Of a stretch of 64,000 nt of DNA, positions 39,882-49,474 are shown piece by piece. Every line of letters starts with the position of its first letter. Position 1 is the stretch's first letter. Position numbers and translations under genes: made by a program. Origin of the DNA: Streptomyces musisoli (GTDB lineage Bacteria; Actinomycetota; Actinomycetes; Streptomycetales; Streptomycetaceae). The notes beneath the pieces are model-generated. The model saw only the letters and a list, made by a program, of their open reading frames with translations. It was not told the origin of the DNA and did no database searches. The stretch is taken from positions 186,001 through 250,000 of the forward strand of contig NZ_JAERRH010000002.1 in the NCBI RefSeq assembly GCF_016741855.1, read 5' to 3'.

Positions 39882-40523
39882 TCAGCCGAGCAGGATCACC
39901 TCCAGCGTGCGCGGGCCGTGCACGCCCTCCACCCGGTCCAACTCGATGTCGCTGGTCGCCGACGGACCCGAGATCCACGTCGACGGGCGTGCCGGATCGA
40001 GGCGTTCGAGGGCCTGCGGAACGGAGGAGACGACCTGGTCCGGTACGCGGACGACACAGATGTGGTGGTCCGGGATGAGCGAGATACGGCGCCGGCCCTG
40101 CTCCGGTGAGCCGTCGAGGACGATCGTGCCGGTCTCGGCGATCGCCACGGCGCAGCCCGTCACCACGCTGTCCACCCGGTCCAGCCGCGCTGCGGTGTGC
40201 GCCGCCCGGTCGTGGATCCGGACGGGATCGGCGGCGGCCAGCCACTGCGGCGGCAGCCCGGGCGGGACCAGCACCTCCTGGGAGCCGCGCCGGGCCAGCA
40301 GCCGCATGACGAGGTCCGGCACCTCCTCTGCCGTGCAGCGGTGCACGATCGCCCGGTAGTCCGCCAGGTTCTCCGCCAGCAGCTCCACCGTCTGCCCGGC
40401 CGTACGGTCCCCGTGCTCACGCAGATACTCCCGGGGCACCGCCTCCTCGTACGGCCGCTCGTCCGGTGTCACGTCCGCGAGCGCGCGCCGCACCCGGCCG
40501 AGGATCCGCTCCCTGCTGCTCAT
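39882..40523 (-). CDS. lutC: L-lactate utilisation protein LutC (LUD domain)
   Basis: A 213-aa LUD-domain protein, third member of the lactate-oxidation complex. It contains the conserved GCAVAIAETGTIVLDGS and HHICVV segments and ends with the WISGPSATSDIELDRVEGVHGPRTLEV block that defines LutC. ATG 40523 overlaps the lutB stop by 4 nt. The LutABC complex oxidises L-lactate to pyruvate through Fe-S centres. Confidence 0.93.
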   Translation of the reverse strand: MSSRERILGRVRRALADVTPDERPYEEAVPREYLREHGDRTAGQTVELLAENLADYRAIVHRCTAEEVPDLVMRLLARRGSQEVLVPPGLPPQWLAAADPVRIHDRAAHTAARLDRVDSVVTGCAVAIAETGTIVLDGSPEQGRRRISLIPDHHICVVRVPDQVVSSVPQALERLDPARPSTWISGPSATSDIELDRVEGVHGPRTLEVILLG

Positions 40524-42022
40524 GCCGCGCCGTCCTTTCCGCCGTGCGTGCGCCGCCACCAGTCCCGGAACGGCTCCGGCGGCACGGCCGGCAGGTCCCG
40601 CGTGCCGCTCCACGCCCGGCCGGGGCCCGGCAGTGTGCGCGGATGCAGCCGGCGCGTCCGGGAGGCCAGCCGCTGGCCCGCGCCCAGGGCGCCCGGATGC
40701 GTGAACGCCCAGCGCGCCGCCCGCATCGCCGCCCGCTCGGCCGCGTGCCCCTTCGCCGGCCGGAGCACCACCTTGTTGCCCTGCCGCACCGCCGGACCGC
40801 CCTCCACCACCCGCTCCCGCAGATGGACGAGCACCTCGGGGATGTCGATGGCCACCGGGCACACCTCGTAGCAGGCCCCGCACAGGCTCGACGCATAGGG
40901 CAGGGAGGCGTCGATCTCGCTTCCCGTGCCCCGCAGTTGAGGGCTGAGGATGGCGCCGATCGGGCCCGGGTACACCGAGCCGTACGCGTGCCCGCCGGCC
41001 CGCTCGTACACCGGGCACACGTTCAGACAGGCCGAGCAGCGGATGCAGCGCAGCGCCTGGCGGCCGACCTCGTCGGCGAGCGTGTCCGTGCGGCCGTTGT
41101 CGAGCAGCACCAGATGGAAGGTGCGCGGCCCGTCCCCGTCCGTGGTGCCGGTCCACATGCTGGTGTACGGGTTCATCCGCTCGGCCGTGGAGGAACGGGG
41201 CAGGGTCTGGAGGAAGACCTCCAGGTCCCGCCAGGTCGGCACCACCTTCTCGATGCCGACGACCGAGATCAGCGTCTCCGGCAGGGTCAGGCACATCCGC
41301 CCGTTGCCCTCGGACTCCACGACGACCAGGGTGCCGGTCTCGGCGACCATGAAGTTCGCGCCCGAGACGCCGACCCTGGCCCGCAGGAACTTCTCCCGCA
41401 GGTGCAGCCGGGCCGCCTCGGCGAGTTCGGCGGGCGTGTCCGTCAGGCCCTCCGGGGCCGGGCGGCCCCATTTGCCCATCTCGGTACGGAAGATGTCCCG
41501 GATCTCGCCCCGGTTGCGATGGATGGCCGGGACCAGGATGTGCGAGGGGCGGTCCTCGCCCAACTGGACGATCAACTCGGCGAGATCCGTCTCGTAGGCG
41601 CGGATGCCCTCCTGCGCGAGCGCCTCGTTGAGGCCGATCTCCTGCGTGGCCATCGACTTGACCTTCACGACCTCCGACTCACCGGTGGCCCGGACCAGAC
41701 CGGCGACGATCCGGTTCGCCTCGTCGGCGTCCGCCGCCCAGTGCACCGTCCCGCCGGCCGCGGTGACCGACTCCTCCAACTGCACGAGATACCGGTCGAG
41801 ATGGCGCAGGGTGTGGTCCTTGATCCGCCGGCCCGCCTCGCGCAGCGCCGCCCAGTCGGACAACTCGCCCACCGCCCTCGCCCGTTTGGCCCGGATGGTG
41901 TGGGTGGCGTGCCGCAGATTGGCGCGCAGCGTGGGGTTGTGGACGGCGTCGTGCGCGGCCGCGGGGAAGGCCGGGTGGGCGGCCGGGGGGAACCCGGGCA
42001 TGCCGACGAACGTTCCGCTCAT
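40520..42022 (-). CDS. lutB: Iron-sulfur protein LutB of lactate oxidation
   Basis: A 500-aa protein with an N-terminal LUD domain and a C-terminal ferredoxin-like part carrying two 4Fe-4S motifs (CIRCSACLNVCP and CGACYEVCPVAID). VKVKSMATQEIGLNEAL and the FMVAETGTLVVVESEGNGR segment are typical of LutB/YkgF. ATG 42022 overlaps the lutA stop by 4 nt. It passes electrons from lactate within the LutABC complex. Confidence 0.94.
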   Translation of the reverse strand: MSGTFVGMPGFPPAAHPAFPAAAHDAVHNPTLRANLRHATHTIRAKRARAVGELSDWAALREAGRRIKDHTLRHLDRYLVQLEESVTAAGGTVHWAADADEANRIVAGLVRATGESEVVKVKSMATQEIGLNEALAQEGIRAYETDLAELIVQLGEDRPSHILVPAIHRNRGEIRDIFRTEMGKWGRPAPEGLTDTPAELAEAARLHLREKFLRARVGVSGANFMVAETGTLVVVESEGNGRMCLTLPETLISVVGIEKVVPTWRDLEVFLQTLPRSSTAERMNPYTSMWTGTTDGDGPRTFHLVLLDNGRTDTLADEVGRQALRCIRCSACLNVCPVYERAGGHAYGSVYPGPIGAILSPQLRGTGSEIDASLPYASSLCGACYEVCPVAIDIPEVLVHLRERVVEGGPAVRQGNKVVLRPAKGHAAERAAMRAARWAFTHPGALGAGQRLASRTRRLHPRTLPGPGRAWSGTRDLPAVPPEPFRDWWRRTHGGKDGAA

Positions 42023-42774
42023 ACCGCCGGTTCCTCCTCCGTGCTCGCCAGGATCTCCGCGATGTGCACCGGCCGCATGCCCGACCGCAGCCTGCTCATG
42101 GTCCCGCCGAGGTGCATCAGGCACGAGTTGTCGGCCGCGCACAGCACCTGGGCGCCCGTCGACTCCGCGTTGCGCACCTTGTCCACGCCCATCGCCGTCG
42201 ACACGTCCGCGTTCTTCAGCGCGAACGTGCCGCCGAAGCCGCAGCACTCCTCGGCACCCGGCAGCTCGACCAGTTCCAGATCCTTGACGGCACGCAGCAG
42301 CCGGCGCGGCCGGTCACCGAGCCCCAGACCGCGCAGCCCGTGACAGGTGGGGTGGTAGGTGACCTTGTGCGGGTACCGGGCGCCGACGTCCGTCACCCCC
42401 AGCACGTCCACCAGGAACTCCGTCAGCTCGTAGGTCTTCGGCACCACCGGTGCCAGCGTCCGGGCGAGGCCGTCCCCGCGCCCCTCGGCCCGGGCCCGCT
42501 CACCCATGCGGGGATACAGCTCCCGCACCATCGCCCCGCACGACCCGGACGGGGTCACGATCGCCTCGTACTCCCCGAAGACATCGGCGAAGTGCCGGGC
42601 CAGCGGCTCGGCCTCGTGCCGGTAGCCGGTGTTGTAGTGCGCCTGCCCGCAACAGCTCTGGGCCGCCGGGAAATCGACCTCGACACCCAGCCTGGTCAGC
42701 AGCTTCACCACAGCCCGCCCGGTGTCCGGATACAGCGTGTCGTTGACACAGGTCAGGAACAGGGCGACACGCAT
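42019..42774 (-). CDS. lutA: CCG-domain Fe-S oxidoreductase LutA
   Basis: A 251-aa protein with two cysteine-rich CCG domains (SCCGQAHYNTGY with SGSCGAMV; CHGLRG with ECCGFGGTFALKN), as in LutA/YkgE and in the GlcF/heterodisulfide reductase group. GAGGAG sits just before ATG 42774. It is the first gene of the overlapping lutABC operon. The rhamnose genes next door yield lactaldehyde, which the fused dehydrogenase can turn into lactate, so the operon placement makes metabolic sense. Confidence 0.93.
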   Translation of the reverse strand: MRVALFLTCVNDTLYPDTGRAVVKLLTRLGVEVDFPAAQSCCGQAHYNTGYRHEAEPLARHFADVFGEYEAIVTPSGSCGAMVRELYPRMGERARAEGRGDGLARTLAPVVPKTYELTEFLVDVLGVTDVGARYPHKVTYHPTCHGLRGLGLGDRPRRLLRAVKDLELVELPGAEECCGFGGTFALKNADVSTAMGVDKVRNAESTGAQVLCAADNSCLMHLGGTMSRLRSGMRPVHIAEILASTEEEPAV

Positions 42775-42853
42775 CGCGGCTCCTCGGCGTCGGTCGTCGG
42801 TCGTCGGACGAGTGCAGGGTAGTGGGCAGGTCCCGGCGGGAGGAGACCGCGGC

Positions 42854-44302
42854 TCACCGCACGGCGAGCCGCGCCTCGGCCGCCCGCCACGGGCCGGCGC
42901 CCCCGCGGGGTGTGTACCGGGTGCGGCGCCGGGTGCGGATGAGCAGCCGGCGCAGGGCCGGCAGGTCGCCGGCCAGCCCGTGCGCGCGGGCCTGCACCAG
43001 GACGTTGCCGAGGGCCGCCGCCTCGGTCGCGCCGGCCACCACCGGCAGGCCGCAGGCGTCGGCCGTCAGCTGGCACAGCAGCGCGTTGCGGGTGCCGCCG
43101 CCGACCAGGTACACCACGTCCACCGGACGGTCGGCCAGCCGCTGCGCGTCCAGCACGGCACGCCGGTGGGCGAGGGCGAGCGAATCCAGGATGCACCGGG
43201 TCACCTCGGCCCGCGTCGCCGGCACCGGCTGACCCGACGCCCGGCACGCCTCGGCGATCCGCTGCGGCATCCGCCCCGGCGCCAGGAACGCCTCGTCCCC
43301 GGCGTCCACCACCGCACGCAGCGCCGGCACGCCGGCCGCCTCCCGCAGCAGCAGCCCGAGATCCGGCCCGCCCCACGCCCGTACGCACTCCTGGAGCAGC
43401 CACAGCCCCATGATGTTGCGCAGGTAGCGCACGGTGCCGTCGAGCCCCAGCTCGTTGGTGAAGTTCGCCGCCCGGCTCTCCTCGGTGAGCACCGGAGCGG
43501 ACAGTTCCAGGCCCGCCAGGGACCAGGTGCCGGTGCAGATGTAGGCGAAGCGCTCCACGGACGCCGGGATCGCGGCGACCGCCGACGCGGTGTCGTGCGA
43601 GCCGACCGCCGTCACCGGCACCGGGCCGGCGAGCCCCGTCTCCGCCAGCACCTCCGGCCGCAGCGTCCCGGCCGGATCGCCCGGCTGCCGCAGCGGCGCG
43701 AACAGGCCGAGGTCGATGCCCAGCCGCTCGGCGACCTCGGACGACCAGGTCCGGGTCCGGGGGTCGACGAGCTGGGTGGTGGAGGCGTTGGTCAGCTCGG
43801 TGCCCAGCTCGCCGGTGAGCCAGTACGTCAGCAGGTCCGGGATGAGCAACACCCGTGCCGCGCGCGCGAACTGGGCGGTCGACCGGGCGGCCGTGAGCTG
43901 GTAGAGGGTGTTGAACGGCGCGTGCTGGATGCCCGTCGCCGCGTACAGCTCCGACGCCGGCACGGTCGCCCACACCTTCTCCGCGACCCCCTCGGTGCGG
44001 GTGTCGCGATAGTGCACCGGGTTGCCGAGCAGGGCCCCGTCGGCATCCAGCAGACCGTAGTCGACCGCCCAGCCGTCCACGCCCACCGAGTCGACCGGAC
44101 CCGCCGCACGCAGCCCGTCCAGGACACCGCCGTACAGCGCCAGCACGTCCCAGCGCAGCCCCTCCGGCACCCGTACCGGCCGGTTCGGGAACCGGTGCGC
44201 CTCGCTCAGCTCCACCGAGTCCGGGCCCACCCTGCCCACCATGACACGCCCGCTGGACGCGCCCAGGTCGACGGCCGCGTACGCCTTCACGCCCGCGCTC
44301 AT
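42854..44302 (-). CDS. rhaB: Rhamnulokinase
   Basis: A 482-aa FGGY-family sugar kinase. The N-terminal phosphate loop is AAVDLGASSGRVMVG, SVGVDGWAVDYGLLDADG and GIQHAPFNTLYQL are characteristic of RhaB, and VVYLVGGGTRNALLCQLTADAC is the C-terminal ATP-binding motif. It phosphorylates L-rhamnulose to rhamnulose-1-phosphate. ATG 44302 overlaps the upstream aldolase gene by 4 nt. It is last in the rhamnose catabolic operon. Confidence 0.95.
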   Translation of the reverse strand: MSAGVKAYAAVDLGASSGRVMVGRVGPDSVELSEAHRFPNRPVRVPEGLRWDVLALYGGVLDGLRAAGPVDSVGVDGWAVDYGLLDADGALLGNPVHYRDTRTEGVAEKVWATVPASELYAATGIQHAPFNTLYQLTAARSTAQFARAARVLLIPDLLTYWLTGELGTELTNASTTQLVDPRTRTWSSEVAERLGIDLGLFAPLRQPGDPAGTLRPEVLAETGLAGPVPVTAVGSHDTASAVAAIPASVERFAYICTGTWSLAGLELSAPVLTEESRAANFTNELGLDGTVRYLRNIMGLWLLQECVRAWGGPDLGLLLREAAGVPALRAVVDAGDEAFLAPGRMPQRIAEACRASGQPVPATRAEVTRCILDSLALAHRRAVLDAQRLADRPVDVVYLVGGGTRNALLCQLTADACGLPVVAGATEAAALGNVLVQARAHGLAGDLPALRRLLIRTRRRTRYTPRGGAGPWRAAEARLAVR

Positions 44303-46338
44303 CGCAGGAACGCGGCCGCCACGCCCGCGTCGACCGGGATGTGCAGCCCGGTGGTGTGCGTGAGGTCCCCGCCGGTGAGCGCGAACACCGCGTTGGCCAC
44401 GTGCTCGGGCAGCACCTCGCGCTTGAGCAGGGTCCGCTGCGCGTAGAACTCGCCCAGCTTCTCCTCCGGCACCCCGTACACCGCGGCCCGCCGCGCCCCC
44501 CAGCCGCCGGCGAAGATCCCGGATCCGCGCACCACCCCGTCCGGGTTGACGCCGTTGACCCGGATCCCGTGCTCACCCAGCTCGGCGGCCAAAAGCCGCA
44601 CCTGGTGGGCCTGGTCGGCCTTGGTGGCGGAGTAGGCGATGTTGTTCGGCCCGGCGAAGACGGCGTTCTTCGACGCGATGTACACGATGTCGCCGCCCAG
44701 CCCCTGCGCGGTCATCACGCGGGCCGCCTCCCGCGACACCAGGAACGACCCGCGGGCCATGACGTCGTGCTGGAGGTCCCAGTCCGCGGCGGTCGTCTCC
44801 AGCAGCGGCTTGGAGACGGAGATCCCGGCGTTGTTGACGACGAGGTCCACCCCGCCGAACGCGAGCACGGCCGCCCGGAACGCGGCGGCGATCTGCTCCT
44901 CGTCCGTCACGTCGACGGTGACGGCGACGGCCCGGTCCGCCCCGCCCAGCTCCCCGGCCACCCGCGCGGCGCTCCCCCCGTCCAGGTCGGCGACGACGAC
45001 ACACGCCCCTTCCGCCACCAGCCGGTGCGCGATGGCCTTCCCGATCCCGCTGCCGGCACCCGTGACGAGCGCGACCCGGGTGGCGAGCGGCTTGGGCTCC
45101 GGCATGCGCCGGAGCTTGGCCTCCTCCAGCGACCAGTACTCGATGCGGAACTTCTCGGCCTCCTCGATCGGCGCGTAGGCCGACACGGCCTCGGCGCCGC
45201 GCATCACGTTGACGGCGTTGACGTAGAACTCCCCGGCGACGCGGGCGGTCTGCTTGTCCCGGCCGAAGGAGAACATGCCGACACCCGGGACGAGTACGAC
45301 GGCGGGGTCGGCGCCGCGCATGGCGGGGGAGTCGGGCAGGGCGTGCCGCCGGTAGTAGGCGGCGTACTCCTCGCGGTAGGCGGCGTGCAGTTCCCGCAGC
45401 CGGGCGACGGCGTCGTCGAGGGGTGCGGCCGGCGGCAGGTCGAGGACGAGCGGCCGCACCTTCGTGCGCAGGAAGTGGTCGGGGCAGGAGGTGCCGAGGG
45501 CGGCCAGCCGGGGGTGCCCGGCGCGGGAGAGGAAGTCGAGCACGACGTCGGAGTCGGTGAAGTGCCCGACCTGCGGCCGGTCCTGCGAGGCGAGCGCGCG
45601 GACGTACGGCGCGAGGGCGGCGGCCCGCTCCCTGCGGCGGGGCCCGGGCAGCGGCTCGTAGCCGGCGATCACGGGTCCGAAGGGTTCCGCCCTGCCCCGG
45701 CGGGCGAGGAACTCCTCGGCGGTGCGGATGATGTGCAGCGAGTTGCGCTCGCACTCCTCGGACGAGTCGCCCCAGGCGGTGATGCCGTGCCCGCCCAGAA
45801 CGCAGCCGACGGCGCGCGGGTTGGCCTCCTTGACCGCGGCGATGTCCAGCCCCAGCCGGAACCCGGGCCGCCGCCACGGCACCCACACCACGCTGTCCCC
45901 GAAGCACTCGGCGGTCAGCTTCTCCCCGTCCGCCGCGCAGGCGAGCGCGATACCGGAGTCCGGGTGCAGGTGATCCACGTGGGGAGCGTCCACCAGCCCG
46001 TGCATGGCGGTGTCGATGGAGGGCGCGGCCCCGCCCCTGCCGTGCAGGCAGTAGTCGAAGGCGCCCGCCATCTCGTCCTCGTGCTCGACACCCGGATAGA
46101 CGTCGACGAGCGCCCGCAACCGGTCCAGCCGCAGCACGGCGAGCCCGGAGCCGGTGAGGGTGCCGAGGTCGCCTCCGGACCCCTTCACCCACATCAGCTC
46201 CACGTCCGCACCGGTGACGGGATCGGTGGCGGTGCCCTTGGCGGAGGCGTTCCCGCCGGCGTAGTTGGTGTTGCGGGGGTCGGCGCCGAGGCGGTGGGAG
46301 CGGGCGAGGAGAGCGGCGACTTCGGGATGGGTTGCCAT
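44299..46338 (-). CDS. rhaD: Bifunctional rhamnulose-1-phosphate aldolase / short-chain dehydrogenase
   Basis: A 679-aa fusion. The N-terminal class II aldolase domain (about 1-410) shows SIDTAMHGLVDAPHVDHLHPD with metal-binding His residues and VLGGHGITAWG. The C-terminal SDR domain (about 420-679) has TGAGSGIGKAIA, NNAG and the catalytic YSATK. The aldolase splits rhamnulose-1-phosphate into DHAP and L-lactaldehyde, and the dehydrogenase half can then oxidise lactaldehyde to lactate. AAAGGAACC precedes ATG 46338. It is separated from rhaI by 191 bp that contain two 60-bp repeats. Confidence 0.94.
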   Translation of the reverse strand: MATHPEVAALLARSHRLGADPRNTNYAGGNASAKGTATDPVTGADVELMWVKGSGGDLGTLTGSGLAVLRLDRLRALVDVYPGVEHEDEMAGAFDYCLHGRGGAAPSIDTAMHGLVDAPHVDHLHPDSGIALACAADGEKLTAECFGDSVVWVPWRRPGFRLGLDIAAVKEANPRAVGCVLGGHGITAWGDSSEECERNSLHIIRTAEEFLARRGRAEPFGPVIAGYEPLPGPRRRERAAALAPYVRALASQDRPQVGHFTDSDVVLDFLSRAGHPRLAALGTSCPDHFLRTKVRPLVLDLPPAAPLDDAVARLRELHAAYREEYAAYYRRHALPDSPAMRGADPAVVLVPGVGMFSFGRDKQTARVAGEFYVNAVNVMRGAEAVSAYAPIEEAEKFRIEYWSLEEAKLRRMPEPKPLATRVALVTGAGSGIGKAIAHRLVAEGACVVVADLDGGSAARVAGELGGADRAVAVTVDVTDEEQIAAAFRAAVLAFGGVDLVVNNAGISVSKPLLETTAADWDLQHDVMARGSFLVSREAARVMTAQGLGGDIVYIASKNAVFAGPNNIAYSATKADQAHQVRLLAAELGEHGIRVNGVNPDGVVRGSGIFAGGWGARRAAVYGVPEEKLGEFYAQRTLLKREVLPEHVANAVFALTGGDLTHTTGLHIPVDAGVAAAFLR

Positions 46339-46380
46339 GGGTACCGGTTCCTTTCAGGGCAGGGAGGCACGAAGAGGGGC

Positions 46381-46500
46381 GCGGGGCGGTGTCGACCGCG
46401 GCTGCGCCGCGCGGGCGCGATCGGTCACGTACGGCGGGGTGCGGGGTGGTGCCGACCGCGGCTGCGCCGCGCGGGTGCGAGCGGCCGCGCACGGCCCGCT
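46381..46500. repeat. Two 60-bp direct repeats between rhaI and rhaD
   Basis: Units 46381-46440 and 46441-46500 match over most of their length, and each contains a small hairpin CGCGGC-TGC-GCCGCG. They lie between two co-directional operon genes, where they could stabilise the upstream mRNA or weaken transcription of the downstream genes. Confidence 0.75.
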
Positions 46501-46529
46501 GCCCGCAGCCGGCGGGACCCGGCGGCCGC

Positions 46530-47690
46530 TCACGCCCCCCAGCCGGCCTGCTCGCCGCCGGTCCGCTCGGCGACGATGCGCTCGGCCCATCCCGAACGCC
46601 GGTACGCCGCCAGGGGATCGGGCGCCAGCCCCATCTCCTCGCGCACCTCACGCAGCAACGGGCGCACGTCTGTGTCGTATGCATCCATCAGCACGGCGTT
46701 GGCACCCAGCACGTCCCCGGCGGCCTGGGCCCCGGCCAGCGCGTCCCGGTCGACCAGCAGCGCCTTGGCCGTGGCCTCCTGGACGTTCATCACCGACCGG
46801 ATGACCGCCGGGATCTTCGGCTCGATGTTGTGGCACTGGTCGAGCATGAAGGCGACCTCCGGGGTCAACCCCCCGCCCCGCACCACCTCGTACATGATCC
46901 GGAACAGCTGGAAGGGATCGGCCGCCCCCACCATCAGGTCGTCGTCCGCGTAGAACCGCGAGTTGAAGTCGAACCCGCCGAGCCTGCCCTCCCGCAGCAG
47001 CGTGGCGACGATGAACTCGATGTTGGTGCCCGGTGCGTGGTGTCCGGTGTCCACCACCACCCGCGCCCGCTCGCCGAGCTTCAGGCAGTGTGCGTAGGCC
47101 GTGCCCCAGTCCGGCACGTCCGTCGTGTAGAACGCCGGCTCGAAGAGCTTGTACTCCAGCAGCATCCGCTGCCCGTGCCCGAGCCTGGCGTACACCTCGG
47201 CCAGTCCCTCGGCCAGCCGGTCCTGGCGTGCCCGGACGTCGTCCTGCCCGGGGTAGTTCGTACCGTCCGCGAACCACAGCTTCAGATCGCGGGACCCGGT
47301 GGCGTCCATGATGTCGACGCAGCGCAGCAGATGTCCGACGGCCTTGCGCCGCACGGCCGCGTCCGGATGGCAGATGCTGCCCAGCCTGTAGTCGTCGTCC
47401 TGGAAGGTGTTGGAGTTGATCGCGCCCAGCCGCACCCCCCGCTCCTCGGCGTACTTCGCGAGCGTCGTGTAGTCCTCCACGGTGTCCCAGGGGATGTGCA
47501 GGGCCACCGTCGGCGCCACCCCGGTGAACGCGTGCACCTGCGCCGCGTCCTGGAGCTTCTCCCACGGCGAGCGCGGCACTCCTGCCTGCGTGAACACCTT
47601 GAACCGGGTGCCCGAGTTCCCGTACGCCCACGACGGCGTCTCGACGGCCTGGGTCTTGAGCGCGGCCTTCACCGCGGCGAGGTCGGTCAC
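46530..47690 (-). CDS. rhaI: L-rhamnose isomerase (RhaI type)
   Basis: A 386-aa TIM-barrel isomerase of the xylose-isomerase-like RhaI group (Pseudomonas stutzeri type), not the E. coli RhaA type. Metal and substrate motifs are visible: LALHIPWDT-like, INSNTFQDDDYRLGSICHPD, LKLWFADGTNYPGQDD, EYKLFEPAFYTTDVPDWG, VVDTGHHAPGTNIEF and GGFDFNSRFYADDDL. It converts L-rhamnose to L-rhamnulose. GTG 47690 has AGGAG eight nt upstream. It is the first gene of the minus-strand catabolic operon, divergent from the importer. Confidence 0.95.
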   Translation of the reverse strand: MTDLAAVKAALKTQAVETPSWAYGNSGTRFKVFTQAGVPRSPWEKLQDAAQVHAFTGVAPTVALHIPWDTVEDYTTLAKYAEERGVRLGAINSNTFQDDDYRLGSICHPDAAVRRKAVGHLLRCVDIMDATGSRDLKLWFADGTNYPGQDDVRARQDRLAEGLAEVYARLGHGQRMLLEYKLFEPAFYTTDVPDWGTAYAHCLKLGERARVVVDTGHHAPGTNIEFIVATLLREGRLGGFDFNSRFYADDDLMVGAADPFQLFRIMYEVVRGGGLTPEVAFMLDQCHNIEPKIPAVIRSVMNVQEATAKALLVDRDALAGAQAAGDVLGANAVLMDAYDTDVRPLLREVREEMGLAPDPLAAYRRSGWAERIVAERTGGEQAGWGA

Positions 47691-47729
47691 TTCAGGGCTC
47701 CTGTGAGGTGGGCGGAACGGCTGAACGTG

Positions 47730-47741
47730 TGAAACGATTCA
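47730..47741. promoter_or_regulatory. LacI-type operator candidate A (rhaI side)
   Basis: TGAAACGATTCA is a near-palindrome with a central CG, 40 bp upstream of rhaI. It matches site B in the same divergent region at 10 of 12 positions, as expected for binding by the LacI regulator encoded at 52956. Confidence 0.65.
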
Positions 47742-47894
47742 GAAGGGCAAGCTAGGTGCCGCCCCGAGGGGTGTCAAGCACTCCGGCCGACCCCGCCCCG
47801 TGCGCCCCCTAAAGGGCTACGGCTGTGGAAAGTTTTTCGCTGCGGACCCATTGACGCGACATGGCTGCGGTGCCTACCGTCCCGGCCATCCAGT

Positions 47895-47906
47895 TGAAAC
47901 CTTTCA
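47895..47906. promoter_or_regulatory. LacI-type operator candidate B (importer side)
   Basis: TGAAACCTTTCA is a near-palindrome 51 bp upstream of the importer ATPase start. With site A it lies 165 bp apart, suitable for coordinate repression of both divergent rhamnose operons. Confidence 0.65.
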
Positions 47907-47956
47907 CGACATCGCTCGGCCTCACGGCCCTGCGCCGGTGTCGTCGAGGAGCCCCC

Positions 47957-49474
47957 ATGACCCACCCGCCTGACACGGGACCGGCCCCGGTGCTGGCGCT
48001 GAAGGGCGTCTCCAAGTCCTTCGGTGCCGTACGCGCCCTGAGGGACGTCTCCCTGGAACTGCTGCCCGGCGAGGTGCACGCACTCGCCGGCGAGAACGGC
48101 GCGGGCAAGTCGACACTGATCAAGACCCTCGCCGGAGTGCACCGCCCGGACGCCGGGCAGGTGCTGCTCGACGGCGAGCCCGTCGTCTTCCACGGCCCGG
48201 GCGACGCCCGCGACGCCGGCATCGCCGTCATCTACCAGGAGCCCACGCTCTTCCCCGACCTGTCGATCGCCGAGAACATCTTCATGGGCCGGCAGCCCAG
48301 GCGCGCCCTGGGCCGGATCGACCACAAGGCCACCCGCGCGGCGACGGCCGCGCTGATGCGGCGGCTCGGCGTCGGCCTCGACCCCGACCGGCCCGCCCGC
48401 GGACTGTCCATCGCCGACCAGCAGATCGTGGAGATCGCCAAGGCGCTGTCCTTCGACGCCCGGGTCCTGATCATGGACGAGCCGACCGCGGCCCTCACCG
48501 GCAGCGAGGTCGCCCGGCTCTTCGGCGTCGTCCGGACCCTGCGCGAGCAGGGCACCGCCGTGCTGTTCATCTCCCACCGGCTGGAGGAGATCTTCCGGAT
48601 CTGCCAGAAGGTCACCACGCTGCGGGACGGCACCCGGATCGCCTCCGAGACCCTCGACAAGATGACCGAGGACGACCTGGTCCGCCGCATGGTCGGCCGC
48701 GAACTGGCCGAGCTGTATCCCGAGCGGCGGGCCCAGACCGGTGATGTCGCGCTGGGCGTGCGCCGGCTGACCCGGGAGGGCGTCTTCACCGACGTCTCCT
48801 TCGAGGTGCGGCGCGGAGAGATCGTCGGCCTCGCCGGACTGGTGGGCGCCGGCCGTACCGAGGTCGCCCGGGCCGTCTTCGGCATCGACCGCTGGGACGC
48901 GGGCGAGGTCGAGGTGGCCGGGCGGCGGCTCCCCAAGGGCGCGCCGTCCGCCGCGATGGCGGCCGGACTGGCCCTCGTGCCGGAGGACCGGCGGGCCCAG
49001 GGGCTGGTGATGGACCTGTCCATCGAACGCAACATCGGCCTGACCGGCCTGCGTACGACCGCCCGCGCCGGACTGATGGACCGGGGCGCCGAACGCAGCC
49101 GGTCCCTGGACTGGGCGGTGCGGCTCCAGGTGAAGTACGCCCGGATCGCGGACGCCGTCTCCACCCTGTCCGGCGGCAACCAGCAGAAGGTCGTCCTCGC
49201 CAAATGGCTCGCCACCGGCCCCAAGGTGCTCATCGTCGACGAGCCGACCCGGGGCATCGACGTCGGGACCAAGGCCGAAGTGCACCGCCTGCTGGCCGAG
49301 TTGGCCGCCGACGGAGTGGCCGTCCTGATGATCTCGTCCGACCTGCCGGAGATCCTCGGCATGGCCGACCGGGTCCTCGTCATGCACGAGGGCCGGATCA
49401 GCGCCGAGATCCCGCGCGCCGACGCCACCGAGGAGAGCGTGCTGGCCGCCGCCACCGGGAGGGCCGCCGCATGA
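47957..49474 (+). CDS. rhaT: Rhamnose ABC importer, dual ATPase
   Basis: A 505-aa protein with two fused ABC domains, as in RbsA/XylG. The first has Walker [10 protein letters not shown], signature-like [15 protein letters not shown] and Walker [13 protein letters not shown]. The second has a degenerate P-loop ([10 protein letters not shown]) and the signature [15 protein letters not shown] with [15 protein letters not shown] 47957 follows GAGGAG; an in-frame extension to 47861 would run through the operator. It energises uptake of rhamnose via the two downstream permeases. The symbol follows the rhizobial rhaSTPQ naming and is by analogy. Confidence 0.9.
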   Translation: MTHPPDTGPAPVLALKGVSKSFGAVRALRDVSLELLPGEVHALAGENGAGKSTLIKTLAGVHRPDAGQVLLDGEPVVFHGPGDARDAGIAVIYQEPTLFPDLSIAENIFMGRQPRRALGRIDHKATRAATAALMRRLGVGLDPDRPARGLSIADQQIVEIAKALSFDARVLIMDEPTAALTGSEVARLFGVVRTLREQGTAVLFISHRLEEIFRICQKVTTLRDGTRIASETLDKMTEDDLVRRMVGRELAELYPERRAQTGDVALGVRRLTREGVFTDVSFEVRRGEIVGLAGLVGAGRTEVARAVFGIDRWDAGEVEVAGRRLPKGAPSAAMAAGLALVPEDRRAQGLVMDLSIERNIGLTGLRTTARAGLMDRGAERSRSLDWAVRLQVKYARIADAVSTLSGGNQQKVVLAKWLATGPKVLIVDEPTRGIDVGTKAEVHRLLAELAADGVAVLMISSDLPEILGMADRVLVMHEGRISAEIPRADATEESVLAAATGRAAA

